Positions 7,654 through 14,728 of a stretch of 64,000 nucleotides of DNA are shown here, piece after piece (position 1 is the first letter of the stretch; each line of letters opens with the position of its first letter). The position numbers were made by a program, and so were the translations under genes. Origin of the DNA: Pelodictyon luteolum DSM 273 (GTDB lineage Bacteria; Bacteroidota; Chlorobiia; Chlorobiales; Chlorobiaceae); contig NC_007512.1 of the NCBI RefSeq assembly GCF_000012485.1, positions 807,001 to 871,000 on the forward strand. Reading direction: 5' to 3'. The notes beneath the pieces are model-generated. The model was not told where the DNA came from. It saw nothing but the letters and a program-made list of their open reading frames with translations, and did no database searches.

Positions 7654-8685
7654 ATGAATCAGAGCATATACATCTACGGCATCGTAAACGAACCCGCTTT
7701 GGCGGCATCATTCGTCGAAACAGACCCTGACATCTACGCCGTTGCCTCGATGGGCTGTTCGGCCATCGTCGAAAACCGGCCTGCCATCGATCTGGGTGAA
7801 CTTGACCGTGAGTCACTCGCCCGGATGCTGCTTCAGCACCAGCAGACCCTCGAGCGGCTTATGGAAAGCGGCATGCAGCTTATTCCGCTCAAACTCGGAA
7901 CGTTCGTTTCCTCAGCAGCAGATGCGGCGTGCATCATTGAGGACGGCTACAACCTGATCGAGCGCATATTCCGGGAAACGGAAGATGCGCATGAACTCGA
8001 AGTGGTCGTGAAATGGAGCAGTTTTGCCGATCTCCTGCAGGAGGTGGTTTCAGAGGGCGACGTGCAGGAACTCAAACGCGAGGTCGAGGCCCGTCAATCC
8101 TCCTCCACTGAAGATGCCATCGCTGTCGGCAGGTTGATCAAGGAAAAGATCGATCGGCGCAATGCAGCCCTCAGTGCCTCGGTACTCAGGCAGCTCGGTG
8201 AGCGGGCATCACAATCGAAGCGGCACGAAACAATGGACGACGAAATGGTCCTCAACGCTGCATTCCTCGTCAACCGCGGCGACGTCGATGCATTTGTCGC
8301 GACCGTTGAAGCCCTGGACAGCCAGTACCTGAACGCCCTGCATTTCAGGATCGTCGGTCCCCTGCCATGTTACAGCTTCTATACTCTTGAAGTCACAGCG
8401 CTTTTTGAAGAGTTCATTGCTGAGAAACGAGCCGTGCTGGGTCTTGATGCCCGGTCCTGTGAGGCAGATGTCAAAAAGGCCTATCATGCCAAAGCGAAGG
8501 TGGCGCATCCGGACGTACATGTGCCTGCAGGGGCGAATAATGGTGCTGATTTTACGGTCCTCAACGAGGCATATATGACACTGCACGACTATTATAGCGC
8601 GCTCAGGAATTCGGCGTCCTCACGCCATGGCCATGAAGGGCAGGATTCCAGTAGTGTGGTTTTTTCAGTTAAAATACTCAATTGA
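7654..8685 (+). CDS. GvpF/L-family protein fused to a C-terminal J domain
   Basis: Residues 1 to about 250 form a GvpF/GvpL domain, with the opening IYIYGIV, the central LIPLKLGTFV and the VLNAAFLVNR segment. Residues about 258-318 resemble a DnaJ domain: a first helix, a KKAYHAKAKVAHPD helix with the catalytic HPD at about 285-287, and a closing NEAYMTLHDYY helix. J domains stimulate DnaK-type Hsp70s, so this subunit may recruit Hsp70 to the assembling vesicle. The fusion is read through with no frame break. It is the first of five GvpF/L genes and overlaps the next. Confidence 0.88.
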   Translation: MNQSIYIYGIVNEPALAASFVETDPDIYAVASMGCSAIVENRPAIDLGELDRESLARMLLQHQQTLERLMESGMQLIPLKLGTFVSSAADAACIIEDGYNLIERIFRETEDAHELEVVVKWSSFADLLQEVVSEGDVQELKREVEARQSSSTEDAIAVGRLIKEKIDRRNAALSASVLRQLGERASQSKRHETMDDEMVLNAAFLVNRGDVDAFVATVEALDSQYLNALHFRIVGPLPCYSFYTLEVTALFEEFIAEKRAVLGLDARSCEADVKKAYHAKAKVAHPDVHVPAGANNGADFTVLNEAYMTLHDYYSALRNSASSRHGHEGQDSSSVVFSVKILN

Positions 8686-8687
8686 CG

Positions 8688-9470
8688 ATGGAGCGGGACG
8701 GCAAATACATCTACTGCATCATCGGCGCCGACTGTGAATGCGACTTCGGGCCGATCGGGATCGGTGGCAGGGGAGACCTTGTTTCCACTATAGGGTTCGA
8801 GGGGATCAGCATGGTCGTCAGCGACCATCCCCTCAACCGTTTCGTGGTCGATCCCGACGGGATCCTGGCGCACCAGCGGGTCATCGAGGCGGTCATGAAG
8901 GAACACGAGAGTGTCATTCCAGTCAGATTCGGCACCGTTGCCGCCACTCCCGACGAAATCCGCAACCTCCTTGACCGCCGGTACGGCGAGCTGTCCGAAC
9001 TGCTCTTAAGGCTTCGCAACAAGGTTGAGTTCAATGTAACGGGTCGCTGGCATGATATGGCCGCGATATACAAGGAAGTAGAACGGACGCATCCGGAGAT
9101 CAAGGAGCAGCGGGCCAGAATCGAGTCGATGCGGGACGGTGACGGGGAGGCTCTGAAGCAGTCGCTCATCCTCGATACCGGCCACCAGATCGAGGCGGCC
9201 CTTGAGGTAATGAAGGAGGAGAAATTCGATGCAGTGGCCTCGTTGTTCCGCAAAACGGCAATGGCCTCAAAGATGAACCGGACCACTTCGCCCGACATGT
9301 TCATGAACGCAGCATTCCTCATCGACAGGGGGCGGGAGGTTGAATTCGACGGGATCATGGAAATCCTCGGCCAGAAAGACGCAGATCGTTGTGATTACCG
9401 CTACAGCGGGCCTCTGGCAATCTTCAATTTCGTCGACTTGAGGATCCTTCCTGAAAAATGGGAACTATAA
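8688..9470 (+). CDS. gvpF/L: GvpF/L-family gas-vesicle protein (second paralogue)
   Basis: This protein of about 260 residues has the GvpF/L pattern: KYIYCII at the start, VIPVRFGTVAATPDEI in the middle, and the MNAAFLIDRGREVEFD and YSGPLAIFNFVDL segments at the end. GvpF and GvpL are accessory proteins; GvpF-type proteins bind GvpA and are thought to keep it from aggregating. The ATG at 8688 follows the previous stop closely. A TTG at 8682 overlapping that stop would add two residues. Confidence 0.93.
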   Translation: MERDGKYIYCIIGADCECDFGPIGIGGRGDLVSTIGFEGISMVVSDHPLNRFVVDPDGILAHQRVIEAVMKEHESVIPVRFGTVAATPDEIRNLLDRRYGELSELLLRLRNKVEFNVTGRWHDMAAIYKEVERTHPEIKEQRARIESMRDGDGEALKQSLILDTGHQIEAALEVMKEEKFDAVASLFRKTAMASKMNRTTSPDMFMNAAFLIDRGREVEFDGIMEILGQKDADRCDYRYSGPLAIFNFVDLRILPEKWEL

Positions 9471-9486
9471 ACAGGGTAGAGAAGCA

Positions 9487-10266
9487 ATGGCACATGAGGC
9501 GGCAGAACAGGATGGACTGTATATCTACGGAATCATCAACAACAGCGGGGAGCTGGATTTCGGACCCATCGGCATCGGCGGACGGGAGGAGAGGGTCTAT
9601 GCGGTGATCCATAATGACATCGCGGCCGTCGTCAGCCGTACCGTGGTAAAGGAGTTCGAGCCGAGACGGGCGAACATGATCGCCCACCAGAAAGTGCTGG
9701 AAGCCGTAATGGTATCCCACGCGGTGCTTCCGGTCCGCTTTTCGACCGTCTCTCCCGGTCACGATGACATGAAAGTGGAAAAGATACTGGAAGAGGACTA
9801 TCTGAGGCTGAAGAAGCTGCTTGTGAAGATGGAGGGAAAGAAGGAGATGGGGCTGAAGGTGATGGCCAACGAAGAGAAAGTGTATGAGAGCATCATCACG
9901 GGATACGACAACATCCGTTACCTTCGCGACAAGCTCATCAACCTCCCGCCCGAGAAAACCCATTACCAGCGGGTAAAGATCGGCGAACTGGTTGCTGCTG
10001 CACTCGAAAAGGAAGTCGGCACTTACAAGGATGCCGTTCTTGACGCGTTGAGCCCCATTGCCGAGGAGGTCAAAGTCAATGACAGCTACGGCAGCATGAT
10101 GGTTCTGAACGCCGCGTTTTTGATCAGGACGGCCCGTGAGGAGGAGTTCGACCGGGCGGTCAACGCTCTTGACGACCGGTACCATGACATGATGACCTTC
10201 AAATATGTCGGGACCCTGCCGCCGTATAATTTTGTAAACATATCGATAAACATCAAGGGGCGCTGA
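9487..10266 (+). CDS. gvpF/L: GvpF/L-family gas-vesicle protein (third paralogue)
   Basis: This 259-residue protein opens with LYIYGIINNSG, contains VLPVRFSTVSPG, and ends with VLNAAFLIRTAREEEFD and the GTLPPYNFVNI segment, all typical of GvpF/L. Its N-terminal half resembles the preceding paralogue closely (shared FGPIGIGGR), which suggests a local duplication. A ribosome site (GGGTAGAGAAG) precedes the ATG. Its last codons carry the ribosome site used by gvpG. Confidence 0.94.
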   Translation: MAHEAAEQDGLYIYGIINNSGELDFGPIGIGGREERVYAVIHNDIAAVVSRTVVKEFEPRRANMIAHQKVLEAVMVSHAVLPVRFSTVSPGHDDMKVEKILEEDYLRLKKLLVKMEGKKEMGLKVMANEEKVYESIITGYDNIRYLRDKLINLPPEKTHYQRVKIGELVAAALEKEVGTYKDAVLDALSPIAEEVKVNDSYGSMMVLNAAFLIRTAREEEFDRAVNALDDRYHDMMTFKYVGTLPPYNFVNISINIKGR

Positions 10267-10267
10267 C

Positions 10268-10504
10268 ATCTTCATCCTCGACGACATACTGCTTGCACCG
10301 CTCAGCGGCATGGTTTTCCTCGGCAGGAAGATCAATGAGATCGTACAGAATGAAATGTCGGACGAAGGCGCAGTCAAGGAACAGCTGATGAAGCTGCAGT
10401 TCCGCTTTGAGATGGATGAGCTCAGCGAGGAGGAGTATGACCGGCTTGAGGATGAGCTTCTCTCCACCCTTGCCGAGATAAGGGCACAGAAAGAAAACCG
10501 GTGA
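10268..10504 (+). CDS. gvpG: GvpG, small gas-vesicle accessory protein with an apparent ATC start
   Basis: GvpG is a short helical protein of about 80 residues that starts close to an FILDDILLAPL motif. Here that motif is encoded at 10271-10303, but no ATG, GTG or TTG lies before it in frame; the frame is open only from 10250. ATC at 10268 has AAGGGG seven bases upstream and gives a normal 78-residue protein. The first ATG, at 10310, would remove the conserved motif and leave 64 residues. An ATC start is therefore inferred. The rest (FEMDELSEEEYDRLEDELL) is typical GvpG. It lies just after a GvpF/L gene. Confidence 0.82.
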   Translation: MFILDDILLAPLSGMVFLGRKINEIVQNEMSDEGAVKEQLMKLQFRFEMDELSEEEYDRLEDELLSTLAEIRAQKENR

Positions 10505-10553
10505 ACGGATTGCGTTTTCACCGTTTCAACCATAAACAACATGAGAGGCAGTT

Positions 10554-10826
10554 ATGGGCAGTTTGATCGAAGCAAAGAACGTCATCACCGCTTTCCTGAA
10601 GGAAACCACATCAAGCAGTGATGTTACCGTCATACGGCTTGACCGTGACCCCGATGGCTGGAAAGCCGTTGGCGAGGTCTATGAAGACGATTCGTTCCTG
10701 AAATCAATGAACCTTCCCCCGAAGAAAGCGCGGCGCTTTTATGCCGTGTCGGTTGACGGTGACCTGGAAGTCACTTCGTACAGCAGGCTTGCTTCCTACA
10801 GCGAAGGGGATTCAGGGGAGGACTGA
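10554..10826 (+). CDS. gvpO: GvpO-family gas-vesicle protein
   Basis: This 90-residue protein matches the small GvpO family in size and in the GWKAVGEVYEDDSF and FYAVSVDGDLEVTSYSRL segments. In haloarchaea GvpO is essential for vesicle formation and affects transcript levels; its biochemical role is unclear. GAGAGGCAG lies just before the ATG. It stands between gvpG and the fourth GvpF/L gene in one apparent operon. Confidence 0.9.
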   Translation: MGSLIEAKNVITAFLKETTSSSDVTVIRLDRDPDGWKAVGEVYEDDSFLKSMNLPPKKARRFYAVSVDGDLEVTSYSRLASYSEGDSGED

Positions 10827-10830
10827 ACGT

Positions 10831-11619
10831 ATGGCGCAGAACATACTGTATGTCTACTGCATTGTCCGGCAGCTCCCGGGTGCCGATATCGTCGCCCGCT
10901 ACCCCGATCTCGTTTTCATAGAGGCCGGGAGTGCATACGTTGCGGCAAAATATGTGTCGCCGCTCGAGTATTCCGACGCCAGCATGAAACTGAAGCTGGC
11001 GGACGAAGAGTGGCTTGACAGGAACGCCCGTGAACATCTGTCGGTGAATGTGATGATCATGGCACAGCAGACCATCATTCCGTTCAACTTCGGTACCATT
11101 TTCAAGTCCAGGGAATCTCTATCCGGCTTCCTCGGCGATTACGGCAGGAAACTTGATGAGAGTTTCGATGCCCTTGAGGGCAGGGAGGAGTGGGCCGTGA
11201 AAGCATACTGCAACGAATCCTTCCTCCTGAAGAATCTTCATCTCGAAAGCCCGGCCATTGCCGCCATCGAACAGGAAATCCAGGCGGCATCCCCCGGAAA
11301 GGCCTATCTGCTCAAGAAGAAAAAAGAGGCGATGTCGGCCTCGGCGCTTGAGGGCGTGCACCAGGGGCATGCCAAGGCTGTATGGGGTGAGCTTGCAGCG
11401 CTTTCAAAGGAGCATGTACTGAACAGGCTCATTCCAGAAGATGTTTCAGGGGTGGATGGCCGCATGATTGTGAACGGGGTGTTCCTCATCGCCAATACGG
11501 ACGTCGGCGCATTCATCAGGACCACTGAAGACCTGGGAGAACGGTATCGTGATGCCGGCGTGTTCCTTGACGTCACCGGCCCCTGGCCGCCCTATGATTT
11601 TGTCGACATCCCCTATTGA
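10831..11619 (+). CDS. gvpF/L: GvpF/L-family gas-vesicle protein (fourth paralogue)
   Basis: Starting at the ATG at 10831, this 262-residue protein opens with ILYVYCIV, contains IIPFNFGTIFKS and ends with MIVNGVFLIANTDV and GPWPPYDFVDIPY, the GvpF/L signatures. An open frame continues upstream through gvpO, but the start at 10831, four bases after the gvpO stop, fits the family. It shares the WPPY ending with the fifth paralogue. Its TGA overlaps a TTG that could start the next gene. Confidence 0.93.
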   Translation: MAQNILYVYCIVRQLPGADIVARYPDLVFIEAGSAYVAAKYVSPLEYSDASMKLKLADEEWLDRNAREHLSVNVMIMAQQTIIPFNFGTIFKSRESLSGFLGDYGRKLDESFDALEGREEWAVKAYCNESFLLKNLHLESPAIAAIEQEIQAASPGKAYLLKKKKEAMSASALEGVHQGHAKAVWGELAALSKEHVLNRLIPEDVSGVDGRMIVNGVFLIANTDVGAFIRTTEDLGERYRDAGVFLDVTGPWPPYDFVDIPY

Positions 11620-11627
11620 ATTATCCT

Positions 11628-11837
11628 ATGCAGGAAGACCTTTACACCGCGAACCGGCAGGTGACCCTTCTCGATATCCTCGACCGGGTGCTGAACAAGG
11701 GCGTCGTCATCAGCGGCGACATCATCATTTCCGTGGCGGGCATCGACCTCGTCTATGTGGGCCTCCGGGTTCTCTTGAGCTCGGTTGAGACCATGGAGCG
11801 CCTGGATGCTGCGAGGGCGGAAGGTCTGCAGCAATAA
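11628..11837 (+). CDS. GvpA/GvpJ-family minor gas-vesicle protein (second)
   Basis: From the ATG at 11628 this 69-residue protein holds the GvpA-type core (LLDILDRVLNKGVVISGDI, then the VYVGLRVLLSSVETM helix). It is as short as GvpA but diverged, which fits the GvpM/GvpS/GvpJ minor proteins; I cannot choose among them. A TTG at 11616 overlapping the previous stop would add four residues. It sits between two GvpF/L genes, which suggests a nucleation or assembly role. Confidence 0.85.
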   Translation: MQEDLYTANRQVTLLDILDRVLNKGVVISGDIIISVAGIDLVYVGLRVLLSSVETMERLDAARAEGLQQ

Positions 11838-11858
11838 AATAAATCATCCCGCAATCTG

Positions 11859-12596
11859 ATGCCGCTTCTCATTCATGCGCTCATCCTCCGGCCGGAAGCT
11901 CTGGGCGGTCTTTCTTCCGCCCTTCAGCATATCGGCGACGTGACCGGTGCCGGCCCATTGGAGCTTGTGGCAGTAAAGGACGCCGGTGCTGTTGCAGTTC
12001 CTCTTGAGAAGGTGCCGTCTCCCCCCTCACAGGAAGAACTGCTCCGGTATGCGGACGCCGTAGAGCAGCTTGCCGCACTGGCGACCATCCTGCCCATGCG
12101 CTTCGGTTCGACTGCCGCATCGCCCGAAGAGCTGCTCCGGATGCTTTCGGCCAATCGGGATCCTATCCTTGCCGCTCTTGAGAGGGTTGAGGGACGGGTT
12201 GAATACTCCCTCAGGATTCTGGCTCCCGGCGACGACGGGGCCCACCCCCGGGACCTTGAGGGCTCCGTTCCCGACGCGCTTTCCGGCGGCGGTATCCAGA
12301 GAGAATATCTGCGCCGGAAATATCAGGCCCATCGCCAGGCGGAGCAGCTGAGCCGGGAGGCGACGGAACTGAGGGAGGAGCTGAAGCTGAAGCTATCGGC
12401 ACTCGACCCGTCGATGCAGTTTGTCCTGTCGGATGCTTCCGCATTCCTCGTTGACCTCTCCATTCTCATCCGCCGCCCGGCCGCAGCAGGGCTCGGGCCT
12501 GTATTCGACCTGTTTGGCAAGGAGCATCCCGAACGGCCGCTCATGGTTACCGGACCATGGCCACCCTACACTTTTTCCAGTCTTACTATTCAATGA
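11859..12596 (+). CDS. gvpF/L: GvpF/L-family gas-vesicle protein (fifth paralogue)
   Basis: This 245-residue protein has a hydrophobic start, LATILPMRFGSTAASPEELL in the middle, a charged helical section (about 150-185), and VTGPWPPYTFSSL at the end. It is the most diverged of the five paralogues, lacking the YIYGI opening. Its stop overlaps the ATG of gvpK (ATGA), implying coupled translation. Confidence 0.9.
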   Translation: MPLLIHALILRPEALGGLSSALQHIGDVTGAGPLELVAVKDAGAVAVPLEKVPSPPSQEELLRYADAVEQLAALATILPMRFGSTAASPEELLRMLSANRDPILAALERVEGRVEYSLRILAPGDDGAHPRDLEGSVPDALSGGGIQREYLRRKYQAHRQAEQLSREATELREELKLKLSALDPSMQFVLSDASAFLVDLSILIRRPAAAGLGPVFDLFGKEHPERPLMVTGPWPPYTFSSLTIQ

Positions 12597-12943
12597 GCAT
12601 GCATGAAGACAAGGTACAGTTCCAGGCTTCCTCGGTAGAGGAGGCGCTCCGGCAGCTTGAGGGGATGAAGCAGGGGAAGGAGTCGCGCATCGAGGCCAAC
12701 CCCGACAATGTGGAATCCGGCCTTGCCCGGCTGGTGCTGACCCTCATCGAACTGCTCAGGAAGCTTATGGAGAAGCAGGCCATGCGACGCATCGACGGGG
12801 GGTCACTTGACGAGGCGCAGATTGACGAGCTTGGCGAGACCCTCATGAAGCTCGAAATGAAGATGGATGAGCTCAAGAAGACCTTCAACCTCACCGACAG
12901 CGACCTCAACCTGAACCTCGGCCCGCTCGGGGACCTCATGTGA
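12593..12943 (+). CDS. gvpK: GvpK gas-vesicle protein
   Basis: The 116-residue protein from the ATG at 12593 matches GvpK: ESRIEANPDNVESGLARLVLTLIELLRKLMEKQAMRRID is the family core, followed by a helical hairpin and the LNLGPLGDL tail (quoted here only to name its parts: NPDNVESGLARLVL, LIELLRKLMEKQA). An open frame reaches 36 bases further upstream into the preceding gene, but the ATG overlapping that stop is preferred. GvpK is essential for vesicle formation in several systems. It closes the cluster. Confidence 0.95.
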   Translation: MSMHEDKVQFQASSVEEALRQLEGMKQGKESRIEANPDNVESGLARLVLTLIELLRKLMEKQAMRRIDGGSLDEAQIDELGETLMKLEMKMDELKKTFNLTDSDLNLNLGPLGDLM

Positions 12944-12963
12944 GGGGAACTCCCATTCCGGAT

Positions 12964-12995
12964 TTTGTGCGGTAGCGCTCCATAGCGTATATTGG
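12964..12995 (+). promoter_or_regulatory. Promoter of TTTG-N20-TATATTGG type
   Basis: TTTG at 12964-12967 is followed after 20 bases by TATATTGG at 12988-12995. This matches the -33 TTTG / -7 TAnnTTTG promoter known in Bacteroidetes, except for G in place of T at the seventh position. It lies after gvpK and before the Nudix gene, with an expected start near 13003. Confidence 0.55.
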
Positions 12996-13127
12996 CGCAC
13001 GTCACTCTGTGCGCATTTCTCCCGACGGCGGACCCGTACATGGCAGTAAACAATTGTTTTCAGGAAATCTTGACGGGTGCAGCCTGCCCTATGGCCGCTT
13101 CCCGGCATCTGAACGGCAGTGAGCAGT

Positions 13128-13532
13128 ATGGCAGAAAGGGTGAAGAAACTATTCCGCCAGTCCGGGGTCATCCCCGTCCTCGACGAGAGAGTGGTGCTCA
13201 TCACGGCCCGGCGCTCTGAGCGCTGGATCATTCCGAAGGGTTATGTCGCCAAAGGGCTTTCGGCGCCGGATTCGGCAGCCAAGGAGGCTCTTGAGGAGGC
13301 CGGTCTTCTCGGAAGGGTCGGTGCAGAGTCGGCAGGGGAGTACCGGTACCGGAAGTTCGGCAGGCAGTTTTCTGTGGAGGTCTATCCTTTTTTCATTGAA
13401 TCGATGCTCGACGAGTGGGATGAAATGCACCAGCGCCGCCGCAGAATCGTCTCTCCCGGCGAGGCACTCGACCTGCTTTTCCACGACAACCTGAAAGCCA
13501 TTGTTGCCGGGTACTTCGGCATGCTTCCCTGA
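13128..13532 (+). CDS. Nudix hydrolase
   Basis: The protein of about 134 residues has RRSERWIIPKGYV near its start and a Nudix helix with KEALEEAGL matching the REUXEEXGU core. The first Glu of the 23-residue Nudix box is replaced by Leu and the Arg by Lys, while the catalytic EE pair remains. The WIIPKG signature is common in Nudix enzymes cleaving diphosphoinositol or dinucleoside polyphosphates; the substrate is not known here. The ATG at 13128 is preferred; a GTG at 13119 adds three residues. Confidence 0.88.
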   Translation: MAERVKKLFRQSGVIPVLDERVVLITARRSERWIIPKGYVAKGLSAPDSAAKEALEEAGLLGRVGAESAGEYRYRKFGRQFSVEVYPFFIESMLDEWDEMHQRRRRIVSPGEALDLLFHDNLKAIVAGYFGMLP

Positions 13533-13582
13533 GGCCGGGCTCCGGAACGAACGGCCCCATTCTGCATCATACCATTACAGTC

Positions 13583-14728
13583 ATGCGTCCTAAACGGTTC
13601 CCCTCCATCCTTGCGGCCCTCGCAGTCCTCCTTATCGGGTTTGCCATCGCGGCTTTTCTTTCACGAAAGCAGACTCCCCCGGAAAAACCCGCAATGAAGC
13701 CGGCAGCATTCCAGCCGGTTCCGCTCGATACCGTCGCCAACGGCCGGGTACTCCTTCCTCTTGAGATGAGCGGCCCCATCGAGGCGCTCCGGAAAATCGA
13801 GATTTATGCTGAAGTCCCGGGTATATTCCGCGATGCCTCCAACCCGTTCAGGGAGGGCAGCCATTTCCGGAAAGGGGAGACCCTCCTTCTGCTTGATGAT
13901 GCCGTCTACCGCAACAGTGTCCTTGCCGAGAAAAGCCGGCTCCTCAGCCAGCTTACCCTCGTCCTTCCCGACCTCATCATCGATTTCCCCGAAGAAGCTG
14001 AAAAGTGGAAGGCCCATGTAGGAGCGTTCCGCATCGATTCCCCGCTTTCAATGCTGCCCGCTGCCTCTTCAGACCGCGAACGCAACTACCTTGCCGCGCG
14101 GGGGATATACGACCGGTTCTATGCGGTCAGGAGCATGGAGGAGACGCTCGAGCGCTACCGCATAACGGCACCCTTTGACGGTCAGGTCACCCTCTCCGCC
14201 CTCAACCCCGGGACCCTTGTGCGCACCGGCCAGAAGATCGGAGAGTTTTCGGCTTCCGGTATCTATGAACTTGAAGCCTCCGTAGGCCTGCGTGATGCCG
14301 GTTTCCTTGAAGCTGACAGTCCCGTCACCCTCTCTTCAGAAGATATCGACGGGACATTCAGCGGTGTGGTCCGGCGCGTCAACAGGGCTATTTCGCCCTC
14401 AACCCAGACCGTATCGGTCTATATCGAGGTGGCCGATCCCCGCCTGCGCGATGGCATGTTCCTTACCGCCCGCCAGGAGATTTCGCTCGATTCAGCTTTT
14501 GCCGTTCCCCGCCGGCTGCTGCGGGAGGGGGACCGGCTTTTCGTGATAGAGGATTCTCTTGTGGCGTTGAGGACGGTGCGGGTGGCTGCGGCTTCGGGTG
14601 ACCGGGCGGCGGTGCGCGGCCTGCCGGACGGGAGCATGATCGTGCTTGACCCTCCTGGCGGCATGCGTGAGGGGATGGATGCGACCCCTCTTCTTCGGCG
14701 CACTTCATCGGGTGAAAAGAGAAAGTGA
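13583..14728 (+). CDS. RND efflux periplasmic adaptor (membrane fusion protein)
   Basis: This 381-residue protein has an N-terminal membrane anchor (about 9-28), a barrel-sandwich half (GPIEALRKIEIYAEVPG), a short helical hairpin, the returning lipoyl half (YRITAPFDGQVTLSALNPG, about 190-210) and beta-barrel domains. Such HlyD/AcrA-type adaptors link an RND pump to an outer-membrane channel. Its stop overlaps the GTG start of the pump gene, and an outer-membrane channel follows, making a complete three-part efflux operon. Confidence 0.93.
   Translation: MRPKRFPSILAALAVLLIGFAIAAFLSRKQTPPEKPAMKPAAFQPVPLDTVANGRVLLPLEMSGPIEALRKIEIYAEVPGIFRDASNPFREGSHFRKGETLLLLDDAVYRNSVLAEKSRLLSQLTLVLPDLIIDFPEEAEKWKAHVGAFRIDSPLSMLPAASSDRERNYLAARGIYDRFYAVRSMEETLERYRITAPFDGQVTLSALNPGTLVRTGQKIGEFSASGIYELEASVGLRDAGFLEADSPVTLSSEDIDGTFSGVVRRVNRAISPSTQTVSVYIEVADPRLRDGMFLTARQEISLDSAFAVPRRLLREGDRLFVIEDSLVALRTVRVAAASGDRAAVRGLPDGSMIVLDPPGGMREGMDATPLLRRTSSGEKRK

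Noticed and set aside
10310-10504. gvpG starting at ATG 10310
   Set aside because: This would cut off the conserved LDDILLAP segment, and no ribosome site lies at the right distance.
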